Shown in pieces: positions 26,627-35,412 of a stretch of DNA of 64,000 nt. Made by a program: the position numbers and the translations under genes. Each line of letters begins with the position of its first letter. The stretch's first letter is position 1. The stretch comes from Polaribacter filamentus. GTDB taxonomy: Bacteria; Bacteroidota; Bacteroidia; Flavobacteriales; Flavobacteriaceae. Under the pieces are notes generated by a model that ran no database searches, was not told the DNA's origin, and worked only from the letters and a program-made list of their open reading frames with translations. The stretch lies in the NCBI RefSeq assembly GCF_002943715.1, contig NZ_MQUA01000014.1, positions 372,001-436,000 on the forward strand, written 5' to 3'.

Positions 26627-28189
26627 ATGAAAAAAAGTGAAATGATTGATAAAATCACTAATTCTTCAAAAGAATTTGACTTTATAATTATAGGTGGTGG
26701 TGCTACTGGAATTGGAATTGCATTAGAGGCGTCGGCAAAAGGATATTCTGTTGTTTTGTTGGAAAAATCAGATTTTACAAAATCAACCTCAAGTAAAAGT
26801 ACAAAATTGGTACATGGAGGAGTTCGTTATTTAGCTCAGGGTGATGTGGGTTTAGTTAGAGAGGCAGTTGTAGAACGAGGTTTGTTAATTCAGAATGCGC
26901 CACACTTAGTTAGCAATCAGTCATTTATTATTCCAACACATGGGTTGTTTGACGAGTTAAAATATACAGTTGGGTTAACATTTTATGATTTGTTAGCTGG
27001 AAAATTAAGTTTAGGAAGATCTAAAAGAATTTCTAAAGCAAAAACTTTAAAAAGAATTTCAACTATTAATCCTGAAAAAATTACAGCAGGAGTAGAATAT
27101 CATGACGGTCAGTTTGATGATACGCGTTTAGCAATTAATACACTTCAAAGTGCGGTTGAGTTTGGGGCAATTGTTATTAATTACTGCTCTGTAAATGGAT
27201 TACTGAAAAATAATGAGGGAAAGGTTTCTGGAGTACAATTTCTTGATGAAGAAAGTGGTGAGCAATACGAAATAAAAGGAAGTCAAGTTGTAAATGCTAC
27301 TGGTGTATTTGCTGATGATGTTTTAATGATGGATTCTCCAAACGCAAAAAAAACAATAGCTCCTAGTCAAGGTGTTCATTTAGTGTTAGGCAAGAAGTTT
27401 TTACCAGATGACGATGGTATTATGATTCCAAAAACAGATGACGGAAGGGTATTATTTCTGGTTCCCTGGCACGGAAGAGTAATTATTGGAACAACAGACA
27501 CACCTATTAAGAAAGAATCTTTAGAGCCAATTGCTTTAGAAGAGGAAATTGAGTTTATCTTAAATACGGCTGAAAAATATTTAATAAAAGCGCCAAAGAG
27601 AAGTGATGTTTTAAGTGTTTTTGTTGGCTTAAGACCTTTAGCAGCAGCAAAATCAGAAGGGAAGAAAACGAAAGAGATTTCTAGAAATCATAAAATTTTT
27701 GAATCTGCATCTGGCTTATTAACTATGGTTGGTGGAAAGTGGACTACTTATAGAAAAATGGGAGAAGATTTAGTAGCGAGAACCGAACGAAAAAATGGTT
27801 GGACTAAATTACCATCAAAAACAAAACATTTAAAAATTCATGGGTATAAGGAAAACGTTGATTATAATAGTCCTTTGTTTTTTTATGGTTCTGATGAAAC
27901 TGCTATTTTAGAATTAGCAGCAAAAAACGAAAATAATAGGTATATTAGTGAAAGCCTTCAAGTTATTGAAGCTCAGGTGCTGTGGGCTGTAGAACACGAA
28001 ATGTGTCGTACAATTGAAGATTTTTTAGCTAGAAGAACTAGATGTCAATTATTAGATGCAAGAGAAAGTCTTAGAATGGCTCCTAAAGTTGCAGAAATTA
28101 TGGCAAGGGAATTGGGTAAAGATCTTAACTGGCAAAAAAATCAAATAGCAGATTATCAGTCAGTAACATCAAATTATATTTTAAAATAA
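26627..28189 (+). CDS. glpD: Glycerol-3-phosphate dehydrogenase (FAD), GlpD
   Basis: A 520-residue flavoprotein that oxidises sn-glycerol-3-phosphate to dihydroxyacetone phosphate at the inner membrane and passes electrons to quinone. The FAD motif FIIIGGGATGIGIALEASAKG lies near residue 20, the family block TSSKSTKLVHGGVRYLAQGD near residue 60, and VPWHGRVIIGTTDTP near residue 280. The C-terminal DAO_C domain contains RTRCQLLDARES. The length is typical. It is followed 9 bp later by the GlpT-type transporter gene. The TTTCGAAA sites upstream suggest repression by the divergent DeoR-type gene. Confidence 0.95.
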   Translation: MKKSEMIDKITNSSKEFDFIIIGGGATGIGIALEASAKGYSVVLLEKSDFTKSTSSKSTKLVHGGVRYLAQGDVGLVREAVVERGLLIQNAPHLVSNQSFIIPTHGLFDELKYTVGLTFYDLLAGKLSLGRSKRISKAKTLKRISTINPEKITAGVEYHDGQFDDTRLAINTLQSAVEFGAIVINYCSVNGLLKNNEGKVSGVQFLDEESGEQYEIKGSQVVNATGVFADDVLMMDSPNAKKTIAPSQGVHLVLGKKFLPDDDGIMIPKTDDGRVLFLVPWHGRVIIGTTDTPIKKESLEPIALEEEIEFILNTAEKYLIKAPKRSDVLSVFVGLRPLAAAKSEGKKTKEISRNHKIFESASGLLTMVGGKWTTYRKMGEDLVARTERKNGWTKLPSKTKHLKIHGYKENVDYNSPLFFYGSDETAILELAAKNENNRYISESLQVIEAQVLWAVEHEMCRTIEDFLARRTRCQLLDARESLRMAPKVAEIMARELGKDLNWQKNQIADYQSVTSNYILK

Positions 28190-28198
28190 ACCATATTC

Positions 28199-29536
28199 AT
28201 GATAAATATTTTTAAACCAGCAGAGCATAAAGAATTACTGCCTCCAGGTAAAATAGATTCTTCGTATAAACGCCTTAGATTACAAGTTTTTATAGGTATT
28301 TTTGTTGGATACGCTGGCTATTACCTTGTTAGAAAAGTATTTTCTTTAGCAATGCCAGATTTAATTGATTTGGGTTATTCAAAAACGGAATTGGGATTTG
28401 TATTATCAGGTGTGTCTATAGCATATGGCTTAAGTAAGTTTTTAATGGGGAATGTGTCGGACAGGAGTAATGCTAGATATTTTCTTACGGCTGGTCTTGT
28501 TCTTTCTGCTTTTACAATGATTTTAATGGGTGTGCTACCTGTGGCTACTTCGTCAATATTAATAATGTTTGTACTACTTATACTAAATGGTTGGTTTCAA
28601 GGAATGGGCTGGCCTGCTTGTGGAAGAGTTATGGTGCATTGGTTTTCAATTAGAGAACGTGGTACAAAAATGTCTATATGGAATGTTGCACATAATGTTG
28701 GTGGTGGGATTATTGGTCCTTTAGCAATTTTAGGTGTTGCTATTTTTGCAGATTGGCACGCCAAATTATATTTCCCAGGTTTTATAGCATTAGCTGTTGC
28801 AGTAATTGCGTGGTTCTTAATTAGAGACACACCACAATCTTGTGGTTTACCTAATATTGAATCTTATAAAAATGATTACCCTGATAATTATTCCAAGAAA
28901 TTTGAAGAAGAAATGTCTGCTAAAGAGATTTTCTTTAAATATATATTAAAAAATAAGTTATTGTGGTCGATTGCTTTTGCAAATGTCTTTGTTTATTTAG
29001 TTAGATATGGAGTGTTAGATTGGGCCCCATTGTATCTAGAAGAAGCTAAAGGATTTTCAATTAAAGAATCTGGATGGGCCTATTTTGCATACGAATGGGC
29101 TGGTATCCCTGGAACACTTCTTTGCGGATGTTTAAGTGATAAAGTATTTAAGGGTAAAAGAGCCCCGGTAAGTATTATCTATATGGTTCTTGTAATGGTT
29201 TCAATATATATGTATTGGACTAGTGAATCTATTCTTACAAACTCAATAGCTTTAATATGTATTGGTTTCTTAATCTATGGACCTGTAATGTTAATAGGAG
29301 TTCATGCATTAGACTTAGTTCCTAAAAAGGCTGCCGGTACTGCTGCTGGTTTAACTGGTCTTTTTGGTTATTTAGGAGGAGCATTATTTGCAAATATAGC
29401 TATGGGTGCAGTTGTTGATCAATGGGGTTGGTCTGGTGGTTTTGTGGTGTTAATAGGAGCCTGTATTCTTGCAATTTTATTTATTGGATTAGCTTGGGTA
29501 CAGGAGAATAACGGTCACAATGGAATACATAAATAA
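28199..29536 (+). CDS. glpT: Glycerol-3-phosphate transporter, MFS (GlpT-like)
   Basis: A 445-residue, 12-helix major facilitator of the organophosphate:phosphate antiporter family, which exchanges external glycerol-3-phosphate for inner phosphate. The signature region is YGLSKFLMGNVSDRSNAR (residues 78-95), with NGWFQGMGWPACGRVMVHWFS and WNVAHNVGGG following. It lies 9 bp after glpD in the same transcript. No glycerol kinase or facilitator accompanies it, so the operon is built for ready-made glycerol-3-phosphate. An IS982 insertion 80 bp downstream separates it from the phosphatase genes. Confidence 0.93.
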   Translation: MINIFKPAEHKELLPPGKIDSSYKRLRLQVFIGIFVGYAGYYLVRKVFSLAMPDLIDLGYSKTELGFVLSGVSIAYGLSKFLMGNVSDRSNARYFLTAGLVLSAFTMILMGVLPVATSSILIMFVLLILNGWFQGMGWPACGRVMVHWFSIRERGTKMSIWNVAHNVGGGIIGPLAILGVAIFADWHAKLYFPGFIALAVAVIAWFLIRDTPQSCGLPNIESYKNDYPDNYSKKFEEEMSAKEIFFKYILKNKLLWSIAFANVFVYLVRYGVLDWAPLYLEEAKGFSIKESGWAYFAYEWAGIPGTLLCGCLSDKVFKGKRAPVSIIYMVLVMVSIYMYWTSESILTNSIALICIGFLIYGPVMLIGVHALDLVPKKAAGTAAGLTGLFGYLGGALFANIAMGAVVDQWGWSGGFVVLIGACILAILFIGLAWVQENNGHNGIHK

Positions 29537-29616
29537 GACTCCTTTCAATTATAGGCTTGCAGATGTTGTGAGTTGAATTTTAAGGGTTTAAGATATGAAT
29601 ACAAATTACTAAATAT

Positions 29617-30598
29617 ACCCGTTGTGCATTATAAATAGTTAAAAAAAGTTATTCATTTGACTATTAAAAGGCGTATATTTAATTGACAACCAATCGATTA
29701 AATACAATGAATAACTTTAGAGCAAATTACAATAAAATTTTAGAAGTCTTAGCCACAATTACAGAAAAGGAACAATTTTTACGTCAAAACAGGAAACCAA
29801 AACTAAAAGACATTGAATTAATCGCTATGAATTTAACAGCAGAATATATGGGTATAGACAGTGAGTGTCAGTTGTTTCGGGATATTCCAGAATATTTGTT
29901 TGCTAAAATAGAGCGATCAGTTTACAATAAGCGGAAGCGAAAATTATTTTTTGCCATTGAATTTATAAGAACTCAACTCTCCAATAAGTTCACGGAGTTT
30001 GAAAACTATTATGTGGTAGATAGTATGCCTTTGGAGATTGTAAAACTCTCAAGAAGCGGGAGAAGTAAAGTTTGTAAGGAGTACTTTTATTCAGCCCCAA
30101 ATAGAGGTTATTGTGCTAGTCAAAACATGCATTATTATGGCTATAAAATACATGCTGTTTGTTCTATTGATGGCGTGTTTAAAAGTTTTGATATTAGCAA
30201 AGCTTCTGTACATGATATTCATTATTTAAAAGACATTAAAAATCAGTTTAATAACTGTGTGGTTTTAGGGGACAAAGGATACCTAAGTGCTGACTATCAG
30301 TTAGATTTATTTGAGAGTAAACAAATTAAATTAGAAGTTCCAATGCGTAAAAATCAACAGAATTACAAAAAACAAACGTATATTTTTAGGAAGAAAAGAA
30401 AACGAATTGAGACCTTGTTTTCTCAACTTTGTGACCAGTTTAAAATACGGAATAATTATGCGAAAACTTTTGAAGGTTTTAAGACAAGAATTCTCTCAAA
30501 ATTAACAGCACTAACTATCATTCAATACATTAACAAATTTGTCTTTAACAGGAATATAAACAATTTAAAAGTCAATATTGTTTAAATGCACAACGGGT
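29617..30598 (+). mobile_element. IS982 element, complete, with target duplication
   Basis: Exactly 982 bp. The terminal repeats are ACCCGTTGTGCAT (29617-29629) and its inverse ATGCACAACGGGT (30586-30598). The 7-bp target duplication TAAATAT lies at 29610-29616 and 30599-30605. It holds one transposase gene. It is inserted between glpT and the HAD phosphatase gene, in the same orientation as both. It is nearly identical to the truncated copy at 22848, so the insertions are recent. Confidence 0.95.
29707..30585 (+). CDS. IS982 family transposase
   Basis: A 292-residue transposase counted from the ATG at 29707; an upstream TTG extension lies in the terminal region. The DDE catalytic region is readable as YYVVDSMPLEIVKLSR (first Asp near residue 110), VVLGDKGYLSADYQ (second Asp) and KKRKRIETLFSQLCDQF (Glu). 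The C-terminus is intact, unlike the truncated copy at 22938-23759. It is probably functional. Confidence 0.93.
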   Translation: MNNFRANYNKILEVLATITEKEQFLRQNRKPKLKDIELIAMNLTAEYMGIDSECQLFRDIPEYLFAKIERSVYNKRKRKLFFAIEFIRTQLSNKFTEFENYYVVDSMPLEIVKLSRSGRSKVCKEYFYSAPNRGYCASQNMHYYGYKIHAVCSIDGVFKSFDISKASVHDIHYLKDIKNQFNNCVVLGDKGYLSADYQLDLFESKQIKLEVPMRKNQQNYKKQTYIFRKKRKRIETLFSQLCDQFKIRNNYAKTFEGFKTRILSKLTALTIIQYINKFVFNRNINNLKVNIV

Positions 30599-30619
30599 TA
30601 AATATAAATTTTAATACAT

Positions 30620-31588
30620 ATGAAAAACTTTAATCAAAGCAATTTTTTCCATAGGACAGGATTTTTATTGAATATTATTGTTATAGCATTTTTTATATCG
30701 ATATTGACTTCTTATTCACAAAGTTATAGCCCAATAGGTGGTTGGTCTGCTGAAGTTAATCAAAAATTAGAAACGTTTTTGGATTCTACACAGCATCTAA
30801 AAACTAGAAAAGTCGCTGTTTTTGATGGTGACGGTACTGTTTTTGGGCAAGTGCCAAATTATCTTGCAGATGAAGCGCTTTATCTGTATGCCGATGAACA
30901 TTTTAGAGGCAAGAGTGATCCATATTCTGTTGAAAAAATGGAAATTATTAACAGAATGATTGATAATGGAAATAATGTTAGTAAGGAGTATGTTGAGGAT
31001 AGGGTTCATTTTTTATCCGGATTAACCCCTGAAAGAATCGAAGAGATAGGATATGACTGTTATCAGCGATTTTATAATGACAAGATTTATCCTGAAATGA
31101 TTGAATTAATTGCCAATTTAAAAGTTAATGATTTTGAAGTTTGGGTTATTACAGCTTCCCCAGAATTGCTTTATCAAAAATTTCTTTCAGAAGTTCTAGG
31201 GATACCAAAAGTGAATGTAGTTGGTGTTAAAAGTGTTGTGGTCGATGGTAAAGTAAGTAACGTAATGATCCAGCCAATTCCACAAGATGATGGAAAGGCT
31301 AATGCTTTAGAAACCTTTATTAAAGTAGAACCATTGATTGTGGGTGGTAATAGTAGAGGAGATATGGATATGCTTAATAAATCAATAGGGTTGAAAATTG
31401 TTGTAAACCCTGGTGATAAAAAGGTTAGAGGTGAAGATGATGGAGAGATGAATGGGTGTACTGTAAAATCATACTGGAAAAAGGAAGGTGTCTTAATTGT
31501 TAACTGTAATGATGTGCCTATTCCAAATGTAGATTTTTACACTACAAAATGGAAGATCAGAAAGAATATTGCTCATCTTAAGGATTAG
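30620..31588 (+). CDS. Exported HAD family phosphatase
   Basis: A 322-residue HAD-superfamily hydrolase of the phosphoserine-phosphatase-like type. Residues 1-34 include a hydrophobic signal segment ending SYSQS, so it is exported to the periplasm. Motif I is FDGDGTVFGQ (about residue 67, with the nucleophile Asp), motif II VITASPELLYQ (about 175) and motif IV VGGNSRGDMDML (about 238). It would release phosphate from a small phosphoester and may serve the neighbouring glycerophosphate pathway. The IS982 element now ends 22 bp before its start, so its original promoter or operon link is displaced. Confidence 0.88.
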   Translation: MKNFNQSNFFHRTGFLLNIIVIAFFISILTSYSQSYSPIGGWSAEVNQKLETFLDSTQHLKTRKVAVFDGDGTVFGQVPNYLADEALYLYADEHFRGKSDPYSVEKMEIINRMIDNGNNVSKEYVEDRVHFLSGLTPERIEEIGYDCYQRFYNDKIYPEMIELIANLKVNDFEVWVITASPELLYQKFLSEVLGIPKVNVVGVKSVVVDGKVSNVMIQPIPQDDGKANALETFIKVEPLIVGGNSRGDMDMLNKSIGLKIVVNPGDKKVRGEDDGEMNGCTVKSYWKKEGVLIVNCNDVPIPNVDFYTTKWKIRKNIAHLKD

Positions 31589-31645
31589 GTTAAGCAAAAT
31601 TGATTTATAGCCATAGTTCGCTCCCAGAAAGTTAATTATTTGAAT

Positions 31646-31704
31646 AAAAAAGCAGAATATTAAAAATGTATAATTTTTATAGTTAAAATAATATTTTGCT
31701 TTTT
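31646..31704 (+). terminator. Hairpin after the HAD phosphatase gene
   Basis: The arms AAAAAAGCAGAATATTA (31646-31662) and TAATATTTTGCTTTTT (31689-31704) pair across a 26-base loop. They are followed by further T residues within ATTTTTTAATG. It is placed about 60 bp after the stop codon and is a likely transcription end. Confidence 0.5.
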
Positions 31705-31832
31705 ATTTTTTAATGAGAAAAGAATAAATCAATGAGCTTATTTCACGAAGCCCTAATGACTAACATAAGTTTTAAGTGCAACTGGTGAATCCAAGTCCGA
31801 TCAATATATTATTATAACAATAAAATAAAATT

Positions 31833-32459
31833 ATGAAATCTTATTTAATTATTTTTGTATCTCTTTCTATAATTCTTACTTCGTGTCAAAACGAAATAAA
31901 GGTAGCTTGTATAGGTGATAGTATCACTAAAGGTGGAGGGAAGAATAAATCATCATTTTACCCAGTTCAATTGGACAGTTTGTTAGGTGATGGCTATCAG
32001 GTGTTGAATTGTGGTGAAAGTGGAGCTACCATGCAAAGAGATGGAAATAAACCCTATTGGCATCAAAAAGATTTGAATAATGTATTTGTGTATATGCCAG
32101 ATATAATTGTTATAATGCTAGGCACAAACGATTCCAAAACTAATAATTGGAATGCTACCAGTTATGAACGAAGTTATCAATCAATGATTGATACTTTAAA
32201 TACTATGGACACTAAACCACAAATTTATCTTTGTTTCCCTCCTCCTGCATTCAGTAGTGCCTTTAGCATTAACGGTTCAACAATTCAATCTGGAGTTATT
32301 CCTATAATTAATAGAATTTCAAAAAGGAATAACCTTCAAATAATTGATGTATACAATGGTATGACAAAAATGTCTGATTTATTTCCTGATGGAATCCATC
32401 CTAATGAAAAGGGAATTAAAATTATGTCTGAAATTATAGCCAAAAGTATTAAGAATTAA
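31833..32459 (+). CDS. SGNH/GDSL hydrolase lipoprotein
   Basis: A 208-residue SGNH-fold esterase. The lipobox TSC at residue 19 indicates a lipoprotein. Block I is ACIGDSITKGGG (the nucleophile Ser in GDSI), the Gly block is NCGESGATMQRD, the Asn block is VIMLGTNDSK, and the C-terminal DGIHPNEKG holds the Asp-His pair. Such enzymes remove acyl or acetyl groups from lipids or glycans. In this locus it could deacylate lysophospholipids to glycerophosphodiesters, which is an inference from neighbours only. Confidence 0.9.
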   Translation: MKSYLIIFVSLSIILTSCQNEIKVACIGDSITKGGGKNKSSFYPVQLDSLLGDGYQVLNCGESGATMQRDGNKPYWHQKDLNNVFVYMPDIIVIMLGTNDSKTNNWNATSYERSYQSMIDTLNTMDTKPQIYLCFPPPAFSSAFSINGSTIQSGVIPIINRISKRNNLQIIDVYNGMTKMSDLFPDGIHPNEKGIKIMSEIIAKSIKN

Positions 32460-32837
32460 AATAACAGCACATAACACCGTGTATAAGTAATAGCGGTTAA
32501 AGTGATAAAATGAAAGAATAAACACAAAACAAAGGCGGTACAAAACTGAAAAGTTCGTGAGTAGAAATCCGCTACTACTCAAACACCAATTATTGGCGGT
32601 AATTAACGAATAACAAAAAAAGCGTTGATAAAAAACATACTAACCTGAGTTCAATTAATAATTAAGTAGGTTTCACTAGTGAAAAAGATAGATTTTTAGT
32701 AAATTAAGGTTCTGAATATCAATTTATTAATCTAATTAAAATACTTAATACTTTGTAATTAAACATGTTGTGTTTTTTTGTCATATACTAAAATAAATTA
32801 GTTAAATTTATTTTCTATAATTCTAATTATAAATTTT
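32460..32837. repeat. Intergenic stretch with repeat-like sequence, no gene
   Basis: No ORF is credible. The first half contains AACACCGTGTATAAGTAATAGCGG and later ATCCGCTACT and ATTATTGGCGGTAATTAACG, which resembles a dispersed non-coding repeat seen in Flavobacteriia, with TAGCGG/CCGCTA pairing. The second half is AT-rich and probably holds the promoter of the next gene, but no clear TAnnTTTG box was found. Confidence 0.35.
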
Positions 32838-33931
32838 ATGAAAAAAGAATTCCTAGTAGTATTATTTACAGTATTGTTTACGATAATTAATATAGCCGCT
32901 CAGCAAAATAGCAATCCCAAAGTAATTGTGGTAACGTTGGATGGTTTAAGATGGCAAGAGTTGTTTTCTGGTGCCGATTCAAAATTAATAGCAAATAATG
33001 ATTATGTACACGATTCAGTTTCTTTAAAAAAACAGTTTTGGAGAGAAAATAATAAAGATCGTAGAGCGGTTTTATTTCCATTTTTGTGGAATGAAGTTCC
33101 GAGTATGGGGCAGATTTATGGTAATAGAACATTTGATAATAAAGTAAATTTAACCAATAAAATACGGTTTTCTTACCCAGGATATAATGAAATATTATCA
33201 GGACAAGCAGATGATGTTAGAATTACGAGTAATGATAAATTAAATAATCCAAATAAAACGATGCTTGAAATTGTTAATTCAAGTTCAAAATTTAAGGGTA
33301 AAGTTGCTGCTTTTGGTAGTTGGGATGTCTTTCCATTTATTATTAATGAAGAGCGTTCTGGGGTCCCTGTAAATGCAGGATTTGAAAATGCAAATAGTGA
33401 CAACCTCTCTGATAGGGAATTGTTTTTAAATGAGTTACAATCACAAATCCCGAGTCCTTGGGGAAGCGTTCGTTTAGACGCGTTTACACATCATTATGCT
33501 TTGGAGTATATGAAAAAAAAAAACCAGAATTAATCTATATTGCCTATGCTGAAACCGATGACTTTGCACATGATGGAGATTATAGTGCTTATTTAAAATC
33601 GGCCAATACCACCGATGGAATGCTAAAAGAACTTTGGAATTTTACACAAAGCGATTCTTTTTATAAAGGGAATACTGTTTTTATTGTAACAACAGATCAT
33701 GGGAGAGGTACAGAACCTTTAAAAACATGGAGGCGTCATGGTAAGAATATAGATGGTGCCGATCAGGTTTGGTTAATTGTGTTTGGAAATAATATAAAAG
33801 TAAAAGGAGAGGTTCTTGAACAAGGCCAATTGCATAGTATAAGTATTGCCCCAACAGTTTTAAGTATTCTAGATGTTGCTATTGATAATAGCAACATTAA
33901 TGGAAAAATATTAGATGTTTTAGTAAAGTAA
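32838..33931 (+). pseudogene. Alkaline-phosphatase-superfamily enzyme, frameshifted
   Basis: One gene in two frames. The first part (32838-33533) has a signal peptide ending NIAAQQN, then VIVVTLDGLRWQELFSGAD with a metal Asp, and RFSYPGYNEILSGQAD. The second part (to 33931) has LIYIAYAETDDFAHDGDY and FIVTTDHGRGT, which supply the remaining metal ligands. The frame breaks at an 11-A run (33513-33523) after ATG; a twelfth A restores KKKKPELIYI. The heptamer A AAA AAC is in phase for -1 slippage. The intact product (~365 residues) would be a periplasmic phosphodiesterase or phosphatase of the type I/PglZ-like fold. A sequencing slip is not excluded. Confidence 0.8.
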
Positions 33932-33983
33932 GTTTTAGCACATGATGAAAAACACAACATGCTGATTTATAGTGAATTAATAG

Positions 33984-34211
33984 GATAAACAACTTAAAGC
34001 AATTAAATCTGGAAGAAAAGGACTTGAAATCGAAATGAATCACGAAAAAACAGGTTACTTCAATTATAATATAGCCAACGCTTATTATAAATTGAATGAG
34101 TTTGATAAATTTAAAAAACATAATGAAATAGCATTAGAAATAGTGAGTGATAAAGAAGTCATAAAAGATCTTATGGAATTAAAAAATGCATTGGACAAAT
34201 TAATAAAATAA
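33984..34211 (+). pseudogene. TPR-like fragment
   Basis: An open stretch of 75 codons without a proper start, containing GYFNYNIANAYYKLNEFDKFKKHNEIALEI, which is one tetratricopeptide-type helix pair. It follows a stop codon directly and has no upstream half. It is a short leftover of a larger TPR protein; nothing more can be said. Confidence 0.45.
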
Positions 34212-34276
34212 CTATTGCCAACACCCTATAAAATTAATTGCTAGTTCTACTCCAATGTCATTAAGTTAAGGATTAT

Positions 34277-34920
34277 TCATATTGTATCTTTCTGGTTTTT
34301 AGTTACTTTAGGTTTTCTTCGCGTTCTATATTTACTGGTATTTCTTTTGTTAGAGCGATTTGGACGTATTGGAATTTGATTTTCTTTGAATAATTTTTTG
34401 AGTTCAATAATACTATTTTCTTGCGAATTTTCTGAAAAGAATAATTCAAGAATTCTATTTTTTAAAAAACCATAAGACAGATTGGTATTTATTTTATAGT
34501 TATATTTTTTGTTTTTATTTTCTAGAGTAATTTCATCCTCTAGCTCACTCACTATTAAAGTCTGAATGTTACTAATAAAGAGTGCTGCATAAAAATCTTG
34601 TTGAATACTTTGATTAGAATAACCCGAGAAATGCTCTACTTTTAATTTGTTTTTCAACTCATCATAAAAAGTTTCAACACCCCATCTTTTTGGATATAAC
34701 TTTTTGAATATTTTGCTAGGATACTTTTCTATATCTAACAAAGAGGTTATCAAAATTTCTATTTGATTTTTTGGAAGTTTAACGCTCACTAACCTTACTT
34801 TGATGCCTGCATTTTTAGCAGCTAACTTCTCTGAATTTTTTGTGTACTTCCCTGGGAATATCTCTACTATTGTAGTCTCTTTTTTACTTTTGTCAAAGTC
34901 AATTATTTGTTGATTAAAAC
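34277..34920 (-). pseudogene. IS4 family transposase, C-terminal part
   Basis: The open frame runs from about 34920 to 34277. It includes VEIFPGKYTKNSEKLAAKNAGIKVRLV before the first ATG, then SLLDIEKYPSKIFKKLYPKRWGVETFYDELKNKL, the Y-(2)-R-(3)-E-(6)-K region with the catalytic Glu of IS4 transposases. The N-terminal half with both catalytic Asp residues is missing, cut where the IS5 end begins (34925). Confidence 0.8.
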
Positions 34921-34924
34921 TAAC

Positions 34925-34950
34925 TTAAGTTCGCTTTTTGCAACGGTCTT
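34925..34950. mobile_element. IS5 terminal remnant, 26 bp
   Basis: These 26 bases are identical to the inverted left end of the complete IS5 at 48540 (TTGCAACGGTCTT terminal repeat plus 13 inner bases). The element body that should lie to the left has been replaced by the IS4 fragment. It is inserted in the IS30 transposase remnant. Confidence 0.8.
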
Positions 34951-35151
34951 AAATGGACTCATAAGAAGGTACCTACCAAAAGGAACTGACTTTAATCTAA
35001 TCGATAAAAAAACACTCCTATATTATAAAAGAAAAACTCAATAATAGACCCAGAAAAATTATAGAATATAAAACACCGAAAGAAATAATGGATTCTGAAC
35101 TAAAATATGTAGCTTAGACTCACTCAAAAAAAAGCAACATTTGTTGCGTTA
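34951..35151 (+). mobile_element. IS30 family element, right part
   Basis: It encodes the IS30 transposase C-terminus: GLIRRYLPKGTDFNLID from 34955, then, after a one-base frameshift near 35028, KLNNRPRKIIEYKTPKEI to a stop at 35117. The terminal repeat ATTTGTTGCGTTA (35139-35151) is the exact inverse of the repeat at 22583-22595. The middle of the transposase is absent. The next gene starts 20 bp beyond this end. Confidence 0.8.
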
Positions 35152-35412
35152 GAACCTTGAATGCAGCAATTATGAAAATTAAAATCCTATTTTCGATACT
35201 TATTCTTGTAATTACTTCTATTGACGAAATACATGCACAGCAGTTAGCTAAAAGTGGTAACCATTATAGTTTGAAAAAGATTTTACGTGTGGATGGAAGA
35301 CAGGGTATAGCTGTAGATAAACATTATTATGTTTCTAGTAGTGTAGCCTTGTATAAGTAGACTGTTTTGACCCCTATAAAACAAGAGTATTCTTTTAAAT
35401 TTCGATTATTAA

